Counted from the first letter of the stretch, positions 1-8,996 are shown. The stretch: 45,153 nt of DNA from Sphingomonas turrisvirgatae (GCF_001721295.1 NZ_MDDS01000027.1:1-45153); one strand, 5' to 3'. Numbers and translations are program-made. The notes: generated from the sequence alone by a model not told the origin.

Positions 1-75
1 ATGACCGGGATCATCATGTGGTGGCGTGCGCGTCAGTGGCGGGCGAAGGTGACGAAGCGGCGGGCGGTGGCGTAG
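1..75 (+). CDS. 3' end of an unidentified gene (partial)
   Basis: The first frame is open from the window edge to a TAG at 73-75 and encodes a very basic tail with two adjacent tryptophans and many Arg/Lys residues, ending in RRAVA. Such a tail could be the cytoplasmic end of a membrane protein, but nothing diagnostic is visible. The true start lies outside the window or the frame is spurious. Function unknown. Confidence 0.3.
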   Translation: MTGIIMWWRARQWRAKVTKRRAVA

Positions 76-111
76 GACCCGCTGGGCGTCAGCCGCACCC
101 CGGTCCCCCCA

Positions 112-123
112 CCCCCCCCCCCC
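112..123. repeat. C12 homopolymer in the leader of the DUF885 gene
   Basis: Twelve consecutive C residues follow a C6 run (105-110) and precede TTTT and further C-runs up to 138. The tract lies about 32 bases before the chosen ATG at 156, where promoter or leader elements would be expected. Long homopolymers can vary by slipped-strand mispairing and are also a common place for sequencing errors. Confidence 0.85.
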
Positions 124-155
124 TTTTCCCCCGCCCCCGCCAGTTGTGTAAAGGG

Positions 156-1976
156 ATGCGCACAACCCGCCGCCAATTCCTTGCCTCGACCGCCGCGATC
201 ACGGCGCTGCCTGCCCTGCCCGCCTGCGCGCGCGGTCAGGCGGCGGCCGCCGGCGATATCGCGGCCGACCGGTTGCTCGCGGCGACGGCGGAACAGCTTT
301 TGACCGACGATCCCAACCAGGCGACCTCGCTTGGCATCGACAAGGGCGAGCGCGCGCATCTGCGCTCGATGCTTCAGGATCGCAGCCCGGCCGGCCTTGC
401 CCGCGTGGCAGAGGGGCTGCGCAAGCGACAGGCCGAACTTGGCGCAATCGATCTCGAAACACTGAGCCCGGTGATGCGCACCAATGTCCAGACGGTGCGC
501 ACCGCGATCCAGACCGCGCTGGATGGCTTTGCATTTCCCTATGGCGACGTTGCCGTCGGCGGCTGGCGCAACACGCCCTATGCCGTGGTGCAGAATGTCG
601 GCGCCTATCTCGACACGCCGCGCTTCCTCGACAGCGATCACAAGATTGAGACGGCGGCGGACGCCACGAGCTGGCTGGCGCGGTTCGAGGCTTATGCCGA
701 CCAGCTGGACGGCGAGACCGAACGGCTCAAAATCGCTTATGACCGAAAGGTCGTCGCGCCGGACTTCCTGCTCGACAAGACGCTCGGGCAGATCGCGCTG
801 ACGCGCGGCGGCGACGTCGGCAAATGGGACCTGCTCACGGATTTCTCACGCAAGCCGAATGTCACGGGCGATCAGGCAGCCGCGGCCGCGAAGATCGCCG
901 CGGGCCGGATCGCACCGGCACTCGACCGCCAGATCGCCGAACTGAAGCGCCATCGCGCCGCGGCGACGCCCGATGCCGGGGTGTGGAAGTTCCCCGATGG
1001 CGACGCCTATTACGCCTGGGCCCTTCGCGCCGCGACCACCACCACGATGACGCCGGACGAGGTGCATCGCACCGGCCGCGAAGAATTGAAGCAACTGCAA
1101 GCCGAGATGAACGCGATCCTGCGGAAACAGGGGTTCACCAAGGGGACCGTCGGCGCGCGGATGACCGCGCTCGGCAAGGATCCGCGCTTCCTCTATCCCG
1201 ACGACGATGCCGGCCGCCGCGAGATCCTGGCCTATATGACCCGGACCATCCAAGACATGCGCGCCAAGATGCCGCGCGCTTTCCACACGCTGGTCAAGGG
1301 CAATGTCGAGGTGAAGCGGCTCCCGCTGGCCGAGGAGCCGGGCGCACCCGGTGCCTATGGCGGGGCGGGGTCGATCGACGGCACCGTGCCGGGACGCGTA
1401 TGGCTGAACCTGCGCACCACGCACCTCCACACCCGCTACAGCCTGGCGACGCTGGCCTATCACGAGGGTATTCCCGGCCACGCGTGGCAGGGCGAATATA
1501 CCTTCAAGCTGCCGCTGATCCGCTCGCTGCTCGGCTTCAACGCCTATAGCGAGGGCTGGGCGCTCTATGCCGAACAGCTGGGCGCGGAGCTGGGCGCATA
1601 TGACAGCGATCCGATCGGGCGGCTGGGCTACCTGCAGAGCCTTGCCTTCCGCGCCTGCCGCCTGGTGGTCGATACCGGGCTGCATGCCAAGCGCTGGACA
1701 CGGCAACAGGCGGTCGAATGGTTCGCGACAACCAACGGTTCGTCGGTCGAGGAAGTCAGTGGCGAGGTCGACCGCTATTGCTCATGGCCGGGTCAGGCGT
1801 GCGGCTACAAGCTGGGGCACACGCACATCAACCAGCTGCGCCGCAAGACGCAGGCGGCGCTGGGCCCGCGCTACGACTTTCGCGCGTTCAACGATGCCGT
1901 CGTGCTGGGCGGCAACGTGCCGCTGACGGTGCTGGACGATGTCATCGAGCGCCACATCGCCGATCGTCGCGTCTGA
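156..1976 (+). CDS. DUF885 family protein, Tat-exported zinc-peptidase-like
   Basis: This 606-aa protein belongs to the DUF885 family, predicted metallopeptidases with a gluzincin-like fold that are usually exported. The start at ATG 156 gives a twin-arginine signal (TTRRQFLAST, then a hydrophobic Ala-rich stretch and a Cys at about residue 24). The frame stays open upstream to 18, but that part is proline- and glycine-rich filler. A HExxxxH motif, HEGIPGH, lies at about 436-442, and a downstream YSEGWALY segment supplies the probable third zinc ligand. The length matches the family. It stands alone between an unknown upstream gene and a 417-base gap. The C12 tract in its leader is unusual. 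The substrate cannot be read from sequence; a periplasmic or lipid-anchored peptidase is the best inference. Confidence 0.88.
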   Translation: MRTTRRQFLASTAAITALPALPACARGQAAAAGDIAADRLLAATAEQLLTDDPNQATSLGIDKGERAHLRSMLQDRSPAGLARVAEGLRKRQAELGAIDLETLSPVMRTNVQTVRTAIQTALDGFAFPYGDVAVGGWRNTPYAVVQNVGAYLDTPRFLDSDHKIETAADATSWLARFEAYADQLDGETERLKIAYDRKVVAPDFLLDKTLGQIALTRGGDVGKWDLLTDFSRKPNVTGDQAAAAAKIAAGRIAPALDRQIAELKRHRAAATPDAGVWKFPDGDAYYAWALRAATTTTMTPDEVHRTGREELKQLQAEMNAILRKQGFTKGTVGARMTALGKDPRFLYPDDDAGRREILAYMTRTIQDMRAKMPRAFHTLVKGNVEVKRLPLAEEPGAPGAYGGAGSIDGTVPGRVWLNLRTTHLHTRYSLATLAYHEGIPGHAWQGEYTFKLPLIRSLLGFNAYSEGWALYAEQLGAELGAYDSDPIGRLGYLQSLAFRACRLVVDTGLHAKRWTRQQAVEWFATTNGSSVEEVSGEVDRYCSWPGQACGYKLGHTHINQLRRKTQAALGPRYDFRAFNDAVVLGGNVPLTVLDDVIERHIADRRV

Positions 1977-2393
1977 CGCCAGCAACGCTTCATCATACCG
2001 GCCGATTCAGACCATTGACGTTGAGCGGCCGTCACGATTGTGATGCAGCGCGCCAAACAGTGGTGCGATGCACAATCGGTCGTTTCGATTTCAGGACCTG
2101 CCACAATAGCGACGCTGCTTCATGCAGCGTTCAACTAAGGCGGTTCAGGATGGCATCTCGGTCACAAGGTCTCACTTGAGACTGGCTGGCCGAGCGACCA
2201 GATCATGCAGCGCACCATGAATATGGCGCGTGTCTGCGTGTGAGTTTATTTTGTTGACGATGTAGTTCCGGCGCACCCCCGCGGGGATAGCCAATCTTGG
2301 TTCGTAAACAAATAGGCCGAAGGCGACTTCGGCGTCGATGACATTTGCTTGCAGCGCCAGGCGAATCAATCGCGGTATTGAGTGGAGTGGGCG
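1977..2393. other. 417-base intergenic stretch with several perfect hairpins
   Basis: No convincing gene is visible. The stretch holds three compact inverted repeats: TCAC-GATT-GTGA at 2032-2043, ACGCTGC-TTCAT-GCAGCGT at 2112-2130, and GCCGAAG-GCGA-CTTCGGC at 2316-2333, whose loop is a GNRA tetraloop. A short CCCCGCGGGG palindrome lies near 2276-2285. The last stem is about 60 bases before the next start codon and could be leader structure. A 77-codon frame on the minus strand (2172-2405) has no recognisable content and runs into the next gene. Confidence 0.5.
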
Positions 2394-2729
2394 ATGGCAG
2401 AACAATTACCTGTCATTCTGACGGACAAGGCTGTCGAGATCATTCGCATGCTTGGTCCGGGCTGGCCGATCGTCAGGACGTTGACTTGCTCGGACGAGGA
2501 CGAGCACGAGCACGATGCGACAGCCATCGAACGCTTCGTCTTCGCTGTCTACACGTTGCGCGATCTGGGTCTGATCGCCTGCGATGCGCTGAGCGTCACG
2601 CCGCAGCGCGCGACCGCGATCGAATGCGCGCTCACGCCGCGCGGACGTGAATATTATCGCACGCTCAAGCAGCCGGCGCCGCACTGGCAACCGGCCGTGC
2701 GGACACAGCAGGACAGCGCCTTCGGCTGA
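2394..2729 (+). CDS. hypothetical protein, possible small winged-helix type
   Basis: A 111-aa protein that I do not recognise by name. ATG 2394 is chosen because GGAG at 2384-2387 sits at good spacing; an in-frame GTG at 2382 is the alternative. The sequence alternates short helices and ends in a stretch, LTPRGREYYRTL, like the last helix and wing of small winged-helix or MarR-like proteins. An acidic run, DEDEHEHD, lies at about residues 35-42. There is no signal peptide or membrane segment. It converges on pckA across a 50-base gap that holds a perfect hairpin. Base composition matches the neighbours. A DNA-binding role is only a guess. Confidence 0.62.
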   Translation: MAEQLPVILTDKAVEIIRMLGPGWPIVRTLTCSDEDEHEHDATAIERFVFAVYTLRDLGLIACDALSVTPQRATAIECALTPRGREYYRTLKQPAPHWQPAVRTQQDSAFG

Positions 2730-2746
2730 TCGGCGTTGTGGCGGAC

Positions 2747-2771
2747 GGGTCCGGCGCGTGACGCCGGACCC
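2747..2771. terminator. perfect 10-bp hairpin between convergent genes
   Basis: GGGTCCGGCG and CGCCGGACCC pair perfectly around a five-base loop in the 50-base gap between the small gene ending at 2729 and pckA ending at 2780. Its place between convergent genes fits a two-way transcription end. No U-tract follows on either side, so it may be only a 3'-end stabilising or Rho-assisted structure. Confidence 0.55.
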
Positions 2772-2779
2772 TCGCGCGC

Positions 2780-4396
2780 TCAGGCGGCCGCCACCGCGGG
2801 GCGCGGCGCAGCCTGACGCACACCTTCGTCGACATGGGTTTCGAACTGCGCGAAGTTGGCGACGAACTCGTCGACCAGCTTTGCCGCCGTCGCGTCATAG
2901 TCCGCCTTGTTGCTCCACGCCGCGCGCGGATCGAGCATGTTGGGATCGATATCGCCAACCGCCACCGGCACCATGAAGCCGAAGTTGGGATCCTTGCGGA
3001 ACTGCGCATCCTTGAGGCTGCCGTCGAGCGCGGCGTTGAGCAGCGCGCGCGTGACCTTGATCGGCATGCGCTTGATCCCCGGCATGGTCGCCTTGCCGCC
3101 GCTCCAGCCGGTGTTGACCAGCCAGCAATCCACCCCGCCCTTCGCAATCCGCTCCTTGAGCAGATTGCCATAGACCGACGGGTGGCGCGGCATGAACGGC
3201 GCGCCGAAACAGGTCGAGAAGGTCGCCGACGGCTCGGTCACGCCGATCTCGGTCCCTGCGACGCGCGCGGTATAGCCCGACAGGAAATGATACATCGCCT
3301 GTTCCGGCGTCAGCTTTGCGATCGGAGGCAGCACGCCATAGGCGTCAGCGGTCAGGAAGATGATGTTCTGCGGAACCGGGCCGAGATTATCCTTCGAAGT
3401 GTTCGGGATGAACTCGAGCGGGTAGGAACCACGGCTGTTCTCGGCGAGCGAGCTGTCGTTGAAATCCAGCTCGCGCGTTTCGGGGTCCATCACCACGTTT
3501 TCGAGCACGGTGCCGAAACGCTTGGTGGTGGCGAAGATCTCCGGCTCAGCCTCGGCCGAGAGGTTGATCATCTTGGCATAGCAGCCGCCTTCGAAGTTGA
3601 AGACTGCCGTGTCCGACCAGCCGTGCTCGTCGTCGCCGATCAGCGTGCGCGAAGCATCGGCCGACAGCGTGGTCTTGCCGGTGCCGGACAGGCCAAAGAA
3701 CACGGCCGTGTCGCCGTTCGGGCCAATATTGGCCGAACAGTGCATCGGCATGATGCCCTTTACCGGCAGCAGATAGTTGAGCAGGCCGAACACGCTCTTC
3801 TTCATCTCGCCGGCATAGGCGGTGCCGCCGATCAGGATCAGCTTTTCGGCGAGATTGACCGCGATCACGGTCTCGGACCGCGTGCCGTGCCTGGCCGGAT
3901 CGGCGCGGAAGCTCGGCAGGTCGATAATCGTATATTCCGGCGCGAAGTCCTGAAGCTCAGCCGCTTCCGGGCGGACCAGCAGCGTGCGGATGAACTGGCT
4001 GTGCCAGGCGAATTCGTTGACCACGCGCACGTTGACGCGATGCTCGGGCTGCGAACCGCCGTACAGATCCTGCACGAATAGCGTGTCCTTGGTGTCGAGA
4101 TGCGCGAGGAAATCGGCCTTCAGCGCGGCGAAATGCTCGGGCGTCATGCCGACGTTCGTGCTGCCCCACCAGACGCTGTTCTCGGTCTCGGCATCGCGGA
4201 CGATGAACTTGTCCTTGGCGCTGCGGCCGGTGTGCTTGCCGGTCTGAACGACCAACGGTCCATCCTTGGCCAGCTTGCCCTCGCCACGCGCCAGCGCATG
4301 TTCGACCAGTTGCGCGGTCTGCAGATTCCAGTGAACCGTGGCGCCCGGGCCGACGCCCAATGTATCGAGGCCGATCTTCGGCGTACGCTCGGTCAA
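2780..4396 (-). CDS. pckA: phosphoenolpyruvate carboxykinase (ATP)
   Basis: ATP-dependent PEP carboxykinase converts oxaloacetate and ATP to PEP, CO2 and ADP, the first committed step of gluconeogenesis from TCA intermediates. The protein is 538 aa, normal for the family. The kinase P-loop GLSGTGKTT is present, as are the family segments [13 protein letters not shown] near the N terminus and GEMKKSVF before the P-loop. The start is TTG 4394-4396: AAGGAG lies seven bases upstream on the coding strand and the protein then begins at the usual family position. An upstream in-frame ATG would add 17 residues without homology. It is divergent from chvI, an arrangement known from rhizobia and Agrobacterium, where ChvI influences pckA. 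The shared 235-base gap holds an inverted repeat (4476-4503). Confidence 0.96.
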   Translation of the reverse strand: MTERTPKIGLDTLGVGPGATVHWNLQTAQLVEHALARGEGKLAKDGPLVVQTGKHTGRSAKDKFIVRDAETENSVWWGSTNVGMTPEHFAALKADFLAHLDTKDTLFVQDLYGGSQPEHRVNVRVVNEFAWHSQFIRTLLVRPEAAELQDFAPEYTIIDLPSFRADPARHGTRSETVIAVNLAEKLILIGGTAYAGEMKKSVFGLLNYLLPVKGIMPMHCSANIGPNGDTAVFFGLSGTGKTTLSADASRTLIGDDEHGWSDTAVFNFEGGCYAKMINLSAEAEPEIFATTKRFGTVLENVVMDPETRELDFNDSSLAENSRGSYPLEFIPNTSKDNLGPVPQNIIFLTADAYGVLPPIAKLTPEQAMYHFLSGYTARVAGTEIGVTEPSATFSTCFGAPFMPRHPSVYGNLLKERIAKGGVDCWLVNTGWSGGKATMPGIKRMPIKVTRALLNAALDGSLKDAQFRKDPNFGFMVPVAVGDIDPNMLDPRAAWSNKADYDATAAKLVDEFVANFAQFETHVDEGVRQAAPRPAVAAA

Positions 4397-4475
4397 AACC
4401 CGTCTCCTTGTCGCTGCTGCGCAAGACAGCAGTTCGCATGTTTTCATCAATGAAACTGCGATTACGGGGCAGGCC

Positions 4476-4503
4476 GACACCGTCAATGCCGGTAACCGGT
4501 GTC
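4476..4503. promoter_or_regulatory. inverted repeat in the pckA/chvI divergent promoter region
   Basis: GACACCG at 4476-4482 is mirrored by CGGTGTC at 4497-4503 with 14 bases between. A smaller CCGG-TAA-CCGG motif lies inside the spacer at 4489-4499. The repeat is roughly midway between the pckA and chvI starts, so a dimeric regulator bound here could control both genes. Its identity is inference; ChvI itself is one candidate. Confidence 0.35.
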
Positions 4504-4631
4504 ACCAACATGCTTTGTCTTATCCTCGTCTTGCCAACGCTGGCATGGCATGCACTCAGGCGAGCTGTCTGTTCCCGGGACATAAACCATGGCGGGTTGA
4601 GCCGCAGAGTCGCTTGCGCTAGGCCCAGCCG

Positions 4632-5348
4632 ATGGCCGCTACGATTGCGCTGGTCGATGACGACCGCAACATCCTGACTTCGGTCTCGATCGCCTTGCAG
4701 ACCGAAGGGTTCGTGACACGCGTCTATTCGGACGGCGAGGCGGCGTTGAAGGCACTGACCGAGAACCCGCCCGACCTTGCCGTGCTGGACATCAAGATGC
4801 CGCGCATGGACGGGCTTGAGCTGCTGCGCCGCCTGCGCGAGAAGGTGGCCACCCCGGTGATCTTCCTGACCAGCAAGGACGACGAGCTGGACGAGGCGCT
4901 GGGCCTTGCCATGGGGGCGGACGACTACATCTCCAAACCCTTCAGCCAGCGCCTGCTGATCGCGCGGATCCGCGCCATCCTGCGCCGGACCGAAGCCGTC
5001 GCCGCATCGCCCGATGCCGCAAGCGATGAGGCCGAGGCGCCGCAGCCGGTGCTGGAGCGCGGGCAGCTGAGCATGGACCCGGCGCGGCACAAGGTGACGT
5101 GGAAGGGCGACAATGTGACGCTCACCGTCACCGAATTCCTGATCCTGGAAACGCTCGCGCAGCGCCCCGGCATCGTCAAGACGCGCAACCAGCTGATGGA
5201 TGCGGCGTATCAGGACGACATCTATGTCGACGATCGCACCATCGACAGCCACATCAAGCGCGTGCGCCGCAAGTTCCGGCAGGTCGACCCACAGTTCGAC
5301 GCCATCGAAACGCTCTATGGCGCCGGCTATCGCTTCTCCGAAGAATAA
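4632..5348 (+). CDS. chvI: response regulator ChvI, OmpR/PhoB family
   Basis: A 238-aa two-component response regulator. The receiver domain (about 1-120) has the acidic pocket DDD at 9-11, the phospho-acceptor Asp53 in VLDIKMP, a conserved Thr/Ser region and Lys in the SKPF motif near residue 100. A winged-helix DNA-binding domain follows (about 140-238) with the typical ending [14 protein letters not shown]...GAGYRF. In alphaproteobacteria ChvI acts with ChvG and responds to acid and cell-envelope change. Its place before chvG, hprK and rapZ and divergent from pckA fits ChvI rather than another OmpR-type regulator. The chvG start follows after 28 bases, so the pair is probably co-transcribed. 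Confidence 0.93.
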   Translation: MAATIALVDDDRNILTSVSIALQTEGFVTRVYSDGEAALKALTENPPDLAVLDIKMPRMDGLELLRRLREKVATPVIFLTSKDDELDEALGLAMGADDYISKPFSQRLLIARIRAILRRTEAVAASPDAASDEAEAPQPVLERGQLSMDPARHKVTWKGDNVTLTVTEFLILETLAQRPGIVKTRNQLMDAAYQDDIYVDDRTIDSHIKRVRRKFRQVDPQFDAIETLYGAGYRFSEE

Positions 5349-5376
5349 CGAGGGCGCGGACGAGCCCGACCGGGCG

Positions 5377-6927
5377 ATGCCGCCCGAGGACCGCGACCTG
5401 TCGCTGCGCTGGTCGGGACGGGTCAGCCTCACGCCGCGTATCCTGGCCGTGAACATCTTCGCGCTCGCCATGCTGGCGGGCGGCTTCTTCTATCTCGACA
5501 GCTATCGCGCGCGCATCGTCGACAATCGCACGATGCAGGCCGCGCGCGAGGCGGGGCTGATCGCACAGGCGGCGGCGATGACCCCGCCCAGGGACCGCAC
5601 GGCGCTGATGCTGCGCATGGCGGAAGCCGCCAATCTGCGCATCCGCATCTATGACCATGCCGGGCGCGTGACCTTCGACACGCGCGCGCTTGGCCTGCGC
5701 AACTTCGTGCTGCGCGATCCCGACAAGGACCCCTGGAACCAGAGCGCGGCGCGCTTCCTCGACGCGATCATCGACACGGTCGCTGGTGCCGATCGTGCGC
5801 CGCAGTTTCGCGAGCGCGCGCCGGACAAGGGGCTCGACTGGCCCGACCTGCAGGCCGCGTTCCAAAAGGGCACGCCGGTCGCCAGCGTCTGGCGCGCGCC
5901 GGATCGCACGCCGGTGATCACCGCCGCCGCGCCGTTCGGTCCCGAAGGCGCGGTGTTCACCACGGTCAACGCGCGCACCATCACCCAGTTCGTGCGGGTC
6001 GAGCGGTTCCGCCTGGGCGTGGTGCTGGCCGTGACGCTGGGGCTTTCGATCTTCCTCTCGCTGTTCCTGGCGCGCACCATCGTTCGTCCGCTGCGCCGCC
6101 TGGCGCGCGCGGCGGTCCGCGTCCGGCTCGGCCGCGCGCGCGAGGTGGTGGTACCGCGCCTGCCCGAGCGACGCGACGAGATCGGCCATCTCGCCCGCTC
6201 GCTGTCGGACATGAGCCAGGCGCTGCGCGCCCGCATCGACGCGACCGAGGCATTCGCCGCCGACCTCGCGCACGAGCTCAAGAACCCGCTCGCCTCGCTG
6301 CGCTCCGCCGTCGACAGCCTGACCAGCGTGCGCGATCCCAATCTTCAGGCGCAATTGCTCGCCGTGGTGCGCGAGGACGTGCACCGGCTAGACCGGCTGA
6401 TCAGCGACATTTCCGAAGCATCGCGGGTCGAGGCACAGCTCTCGCGCGCCAAGTTCGAGCCGATCGACCTGACCGCCATGCTCGACGGGCTGGTCGCCCA
6501 GCGGGCGCAGCGCGGGCTGGGGCGCGACGTCCGCCTGCGCTTCGACCCGCCGCCCGGCCCTCTGCCGCACGTGATGGGCGAAGGCATGCGACTGGAACGG
6601 GTGTTCGAAAATCTGATCGACAACGCGATCTCCTTCTCACCCGATGGCGGGCTGGTCGCGCTCTCGCTCGGCATCGACGACGGGATGATCGAGGCGCGGG
6701 TGGAGGACGAAGGCCCCGGCGTGCCGGAGGACGCGCGCGAAGCGATCTTCCGCCGCTTCCATTCGGTGCGGCCCGATGGGGAAGCGTTCGGCCAGCATTC
6801 CGGGCTGGGGCTTGCCATCGCGCGCACCATCGTCGAAGGCCATCAGGGGTCGATCGGGGTCGAATCGCGGGAAGACAGGATGCGCGGCGCGCGCTTCGTG
6901 GTCCGCCTGCCACTGGTTCAACGCTGA
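5377..6927 (+). CDS. chvG: sensor histidine kinase ChvG
   Basis: A 516-aa inner-membrane sensor kinase for ChvI. From ATG 5377 the order is: a short cytoplasmic N terminus, TM1 (about 22-42), a periplasmic sensing domain (about 45-210), TM2 (about 211-232), HAMP, HisKA with His299 in LAHELKNP, and a HATPase domain with N-box NLIDNAISFSPDGG near 411 and G2 motif HSGLGLAIAR near 472. All catalytic motifs are intact. The frame is open further upstream into chvI, but that part is out-of-frame chvI sequence. In relatives the periplasmic regulator ExoR controls this kinase in rhizobia; no exoR is seen here. Confidence 0.93.
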   Translation: MPPEDRDLSLRWSGRVSLTPRILAVNIFALAMLAGGFFYLDSYRARIVDNRTMQAAREAGLIAQAAAMTPPRDRTALMLRMAEAANLRIRIYDHAGRVTFDTRALGLRNFVLRDPDKDPWNQSAARFLDAIIDTVAGADRAPQFRERAPDKGLDWPDLQAAFQKGTPVASVWRAPDRTPVITAAAPFGPEGAVFTTVNARTITQFVRVERFRLGVVLAVTLGLSIFLSLFLARTIVRPLRRLARAAVRVRLGRAREVVVPRLPERRDEIGHLARSLSDMSQALRARIDATEAFAADLAHELKNPLASLRSAVDSLTSVRDPNLQAQLLAVVREDVHRLDRLISDISEASRVEAQLSRAKFEPIDLTAMLDGLVAQRAQRGLGRDVRLRFDPPPGPLPHVMGEGMRLERVFENLIDNAISFSPDGGLVALSLGIDDGMIEARVEDEGPGVPEDAREAIFRRFHSVRPDGEAFGQHSGLGLAIARTIVEGHQGSIGVESREDRMRGARFVVRLPLVQR

Positions 6928-6935
6928 GGGGAAAC

Positions 6936-7370
6936 GTGGCGATATTGTCATCCGAAACGCTGCATGCCTCATGCGTCGCGATCGACGGGCGCGGCGTGCT
7001 GATCGAAGGGCGATCGGGCGAGGGCAAGTCCGACCTTGCGCTGCGGCTGATCGATCGCGGCGCGGTGCTGGTGTCCGACGACTATATCATCTGCACCCGC
7101 ACTGCCGGGTCGCTGTACGGCGCCGCACCGGCGACCATTGCGGGCAAGATCGAGGTGCGCGGCATCGGCCTTATCGAACTGCCGCATCTCGAACGCGCGC
7201 CGCTGGCACTGATCGTCACCATCCTCGAAGCGCCGCCGCGGTTCCCCGACGGCCCCCGCGTGCGCCGCATCGCCGGCGTCGACGTGCCGCAGGTGGCGCT
7301 GGCCGCGCTCGAACCCTCGGCCCCGATGAAGGTCGAACTGGCGCTCAAGCATCTGGCACCGGCGCCATGA
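6936..7370 (+). CDS. hprK: HPr kinase/phosphorylase, short alphaproteobacterial form
   Basis: A 144-aa protein, about half the Firmicutes HprK: only the C-terminal kinase domain is present, as is usual in alphaproteobacteria. The Walker A loop GRSGEGKS is at 25-32, followed by LVSDD, which carries catalytic acidic residues. It is expected to phosphorylate HPr on its regulatory serine, and the HPr encoded at 8724-8996 has a matching site (Ser48). Start GTG 6936 lies eight bases after the chvG stop, with GAGGGGAAA just upstream. The stop overlaps the rapZ ATG by four bases. Confidence 0.92.
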   Translation: MAILSSETLHASCVAIDGRGVLIEGRSGEGKSDLALRLIDRGAVLVSDDYIICTRTAGSLYGAAPATIAGKIEVRGIGLIELPHLERAPLALIVTILEAPPRFPDGPRVRRIAGVDVPQVALAALEPSAPMKVELALKHLAPAP

Positions 7371-8296
7371 GCAAGCGCGCGAAGCAGATCCTGCTGGTCA
7401 CCGGCATGTCGGGCGCGGGCAAGTCGACCGTGCTGCGCACGCTTGAGGATCTGGGCTGGGAAGTGGTCGACAATCTGCCGCTGCTCCTGCTCAACCGCCT
7501 GCTCGACACCGATCCGCCCGAGGGGCAGGATGGCGACGATCGTCCGCTCGCCATCGGTATCGGCACGCGCACGCGCGGGTTCGACGCGGACAGCATCGTG
7601 CGGCGCATCAAGAAGCTGCGCGACGAGCGCGGCTACGACCTTGGCACGCTCTATCTCGATTGTTCCGGCGCGGAGCTCGAGCGGCGCTATAACGAGACCC
7701 GCCGCCGCCACCCGCTGTTGCAGGACCGTCCGGCCAGCCAGGGCATCGCGCGCGAGCGCGAGCTGCTCGAGCCGCTGCGCCGCTGGGCAAATCGGCTGAT
7801 CGACACCACGCGCCTGTCCAGTAACGAGCTGGCGCAGCAGATCCGTTCGACGTTCGCGTTCGACGGGCTTGGCGAACCGACGCTCTCGGTCATGTCGTTC
7901 GGCTTTGCGCGCGGCATCCCGCACGATGCCGACCTGGTGTTCGACATGCGCTTCCTGCGCAACCCGCACTGGGTCGACGCGCTGCGACCGGGTACCGGCA
8001 AGGACAAGCCGGTCGCCGATTACGTGATGGCGGACCCCGCCTATCCCGAAGCGGTCGGCAAGATCGAGAATCTGCTGCTGACGCTGCTCCCGCGCTATCG
8101 GGCGGAGGGCAAGGCTTATGTCACCATCGCCTTTGGCTGTACCGGCGGGAGACACCGGTCGGTTCACGTCGCCGAGCGGGTCGCAGCGCGGTTGCGCGAC
8201 GCAGGATTTTCGCCCACGGTGGCGCATCGTGACTTGCAGACTGCGCCGCAGGACTCGCTAGAAGGCTCGCCGGCCGCAAGTCATCGCACTAGCTGA
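7367..8296 (+). CDS. rapZ: RNase adapter protein RapZ
   Basis: A 309-aa P-loop protein of the RapZ/YvcJ family. The N-terminal domain has Walker A GMSGAGKST at 13-21 and the family signature GWEVVDNLP. The C-terminal half carries the segment GCTGGRHRSVHVAERVA, which in E. coli RapZ is part of the RNA- and metabolite-sensing domain. In E. coli it targets a small RNA to RNase E to tune amino-sugar synthesis; in alphaproteobacteria the role is less clear. The ATG overlaps the hprK stop as ATGA, so translation is probably coupled. A much longer open frame upstream is a shadow of chvG and hprK. Confidence 0.93.
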   Translation: MSKRAKQILLVTGMSGAGKSTVLRTLEDLGWEVVDNLPLLLLNRLLDTDPPEGQDGDDRPLAIGIGTRTRGFDADSIVRRIKKLRDERGYDLGTLYLDCSGAELERRYNETRRRHPLLQDRPASQGIARERELLEPLRRWANRLIDTTRLSSNELAQQIRSTFAFDGLGEPTLSVMSFGFARGIPHDADLVFDMRFLRNPHWVDALRPGTGKDKPVADYVMADPAYPEAVGKIENLLLTLLPRYRAEGKAYVTIAFGCTGGRHRSVHVAERVAARLRDAGFSPTVAHRDLQTAPQDSLEGSPAASHRTS

Positions 8297-8319
8297 ATTC
8301 GCATGGGACAAGCGTTGGC

Positions 8320-8727
8320 ATGATCGGTCTGGTACTCGTGACGCACGGGCGGCTCGCGGAGGAGTTCGTCGTCGCGATGGAGCATGTGGTGGGACGGCAG
8401 GAGCGAGTCGCCACCATCTCGATCGGCCCCGACGACGATATGGAGGGCCGCCGGTCCGACATCGCGAAGGCGATCGCGGACGTCGATGGCGGCCGCGGGG
8501 TCATCGTGCTGACCGACCTGTTCGGCGGCACCCCGTCCAACCTCGCCATCTCGCTGATGGAGGCGGGCCGGGTCGAGGTGATCGCGGGCATCAACCTGCC
8601 GATGCTGATCCGCCTGGGCGGCGCGCGCAAGACGATGAAGGTGACCGAGGCGGTCGCCGCAGCGCGCGAAGCCGGCCGCAAATACATCACCGTCGCATCC
8701 GAAGTCCTGGGGGAGGCCGCCGCTTGA
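8320..8727 (+). CDS. PTS EIIA component, mannose family type
   Basis: A 135-aa single-domain EIIA of the mannose/fructose PTS family. The phospho-acceptor is His9 in LVTHGRLAEE, and the segment GGTPSNLA is typical of EIIA-Man. There are no EIIB, EIIC or EIID partners here, so the protein probably serves the regulatory (nitrogen-type) PTS common in alphaproteobacteria rather than sugar uptake. It starts 23 bases after rapZ and its stop overlaps the TTG start of HPr. Enzyme I (ptsP) is not in the window. Confidence 0.9.
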   Translation: MIGLVLVTHGRLAEEFVVAMEHVVGRQERVATISIGPDDDMEGRRSDIAKAIADVDGGRGVIVLTDLFGGTPSNLAISLMEAGRVEVIAGINLPMLIRLGGARKTMKVTEAVAAAREAGRKYITVASEVLGEAAA

Positions 8728-8996
8728 GCAAGGTCAGCCGCACCGTCCTCATCGGCAACCGCCGCGGCCTGCACGCCCGCGCCAGTGCCAAGTTCGTCAC
8801 CCTCGCCTCTTCGCAGCCGGTCGAACTGACCGTCGAGAAGGACGGCAATTGCGTCACCGGCACTTCGATCATGGGGCTGATGATGCTGGGCGCGGCGATG
8901 GGCGATACGATCACGATCAGCGCCGCCGGCGAGGGCGCGGAGGAAGCGGTGCTGAAGCTGGTCGACCTGGTCGAGGACCGTTTCGGGGAAGATTGA
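8724..8996 (+). CDS. ptsH: HPr phosphocarrier protein (NPr type)
   Basis: A 90-aa HPr family phosphocarrier. His17 in NRRGLHARAS is the residue phosphorylated by enzyme I; Ser48 in GTSIMGLM is the usual target of HprK. The start is TTG 8724, which overlaps the EIIA stop and has GGGGGAGG about eight bases upstream. The stop overlaps the next ATG. With hprK four genes upstream, this locus encodes both the kinase and its target. Confidence 0.93.
   Translation: MSKVSRTVLIGNRRGLHARASAKFVTLASSQPVELTVEKDGNCVTGTSIMGLMMLGAAMGDTITISAAGEGAEEAVLKLVDLVEDRFGED

Noticed and set aside
2172..2405. 77-codon frame on the minus strand in the gap before the small hypothetical gene
   Set aside because: It has no recognisable motif, overlaps the start of the better-supported plus-strand gene, and spans the hairpins of the gap.
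5200..5376. Upstream extension of chvG into chvI
   Set aside because: The extra 59 residues are chvI sequence read in another frame; ATG 5377 gives a normal ChvG N terminus.
6776..7366. 197-codon upstream extension of rapZ
   Set aside because: It is an out-of-frame reading of chvG and hprK; the family start is at 7367.
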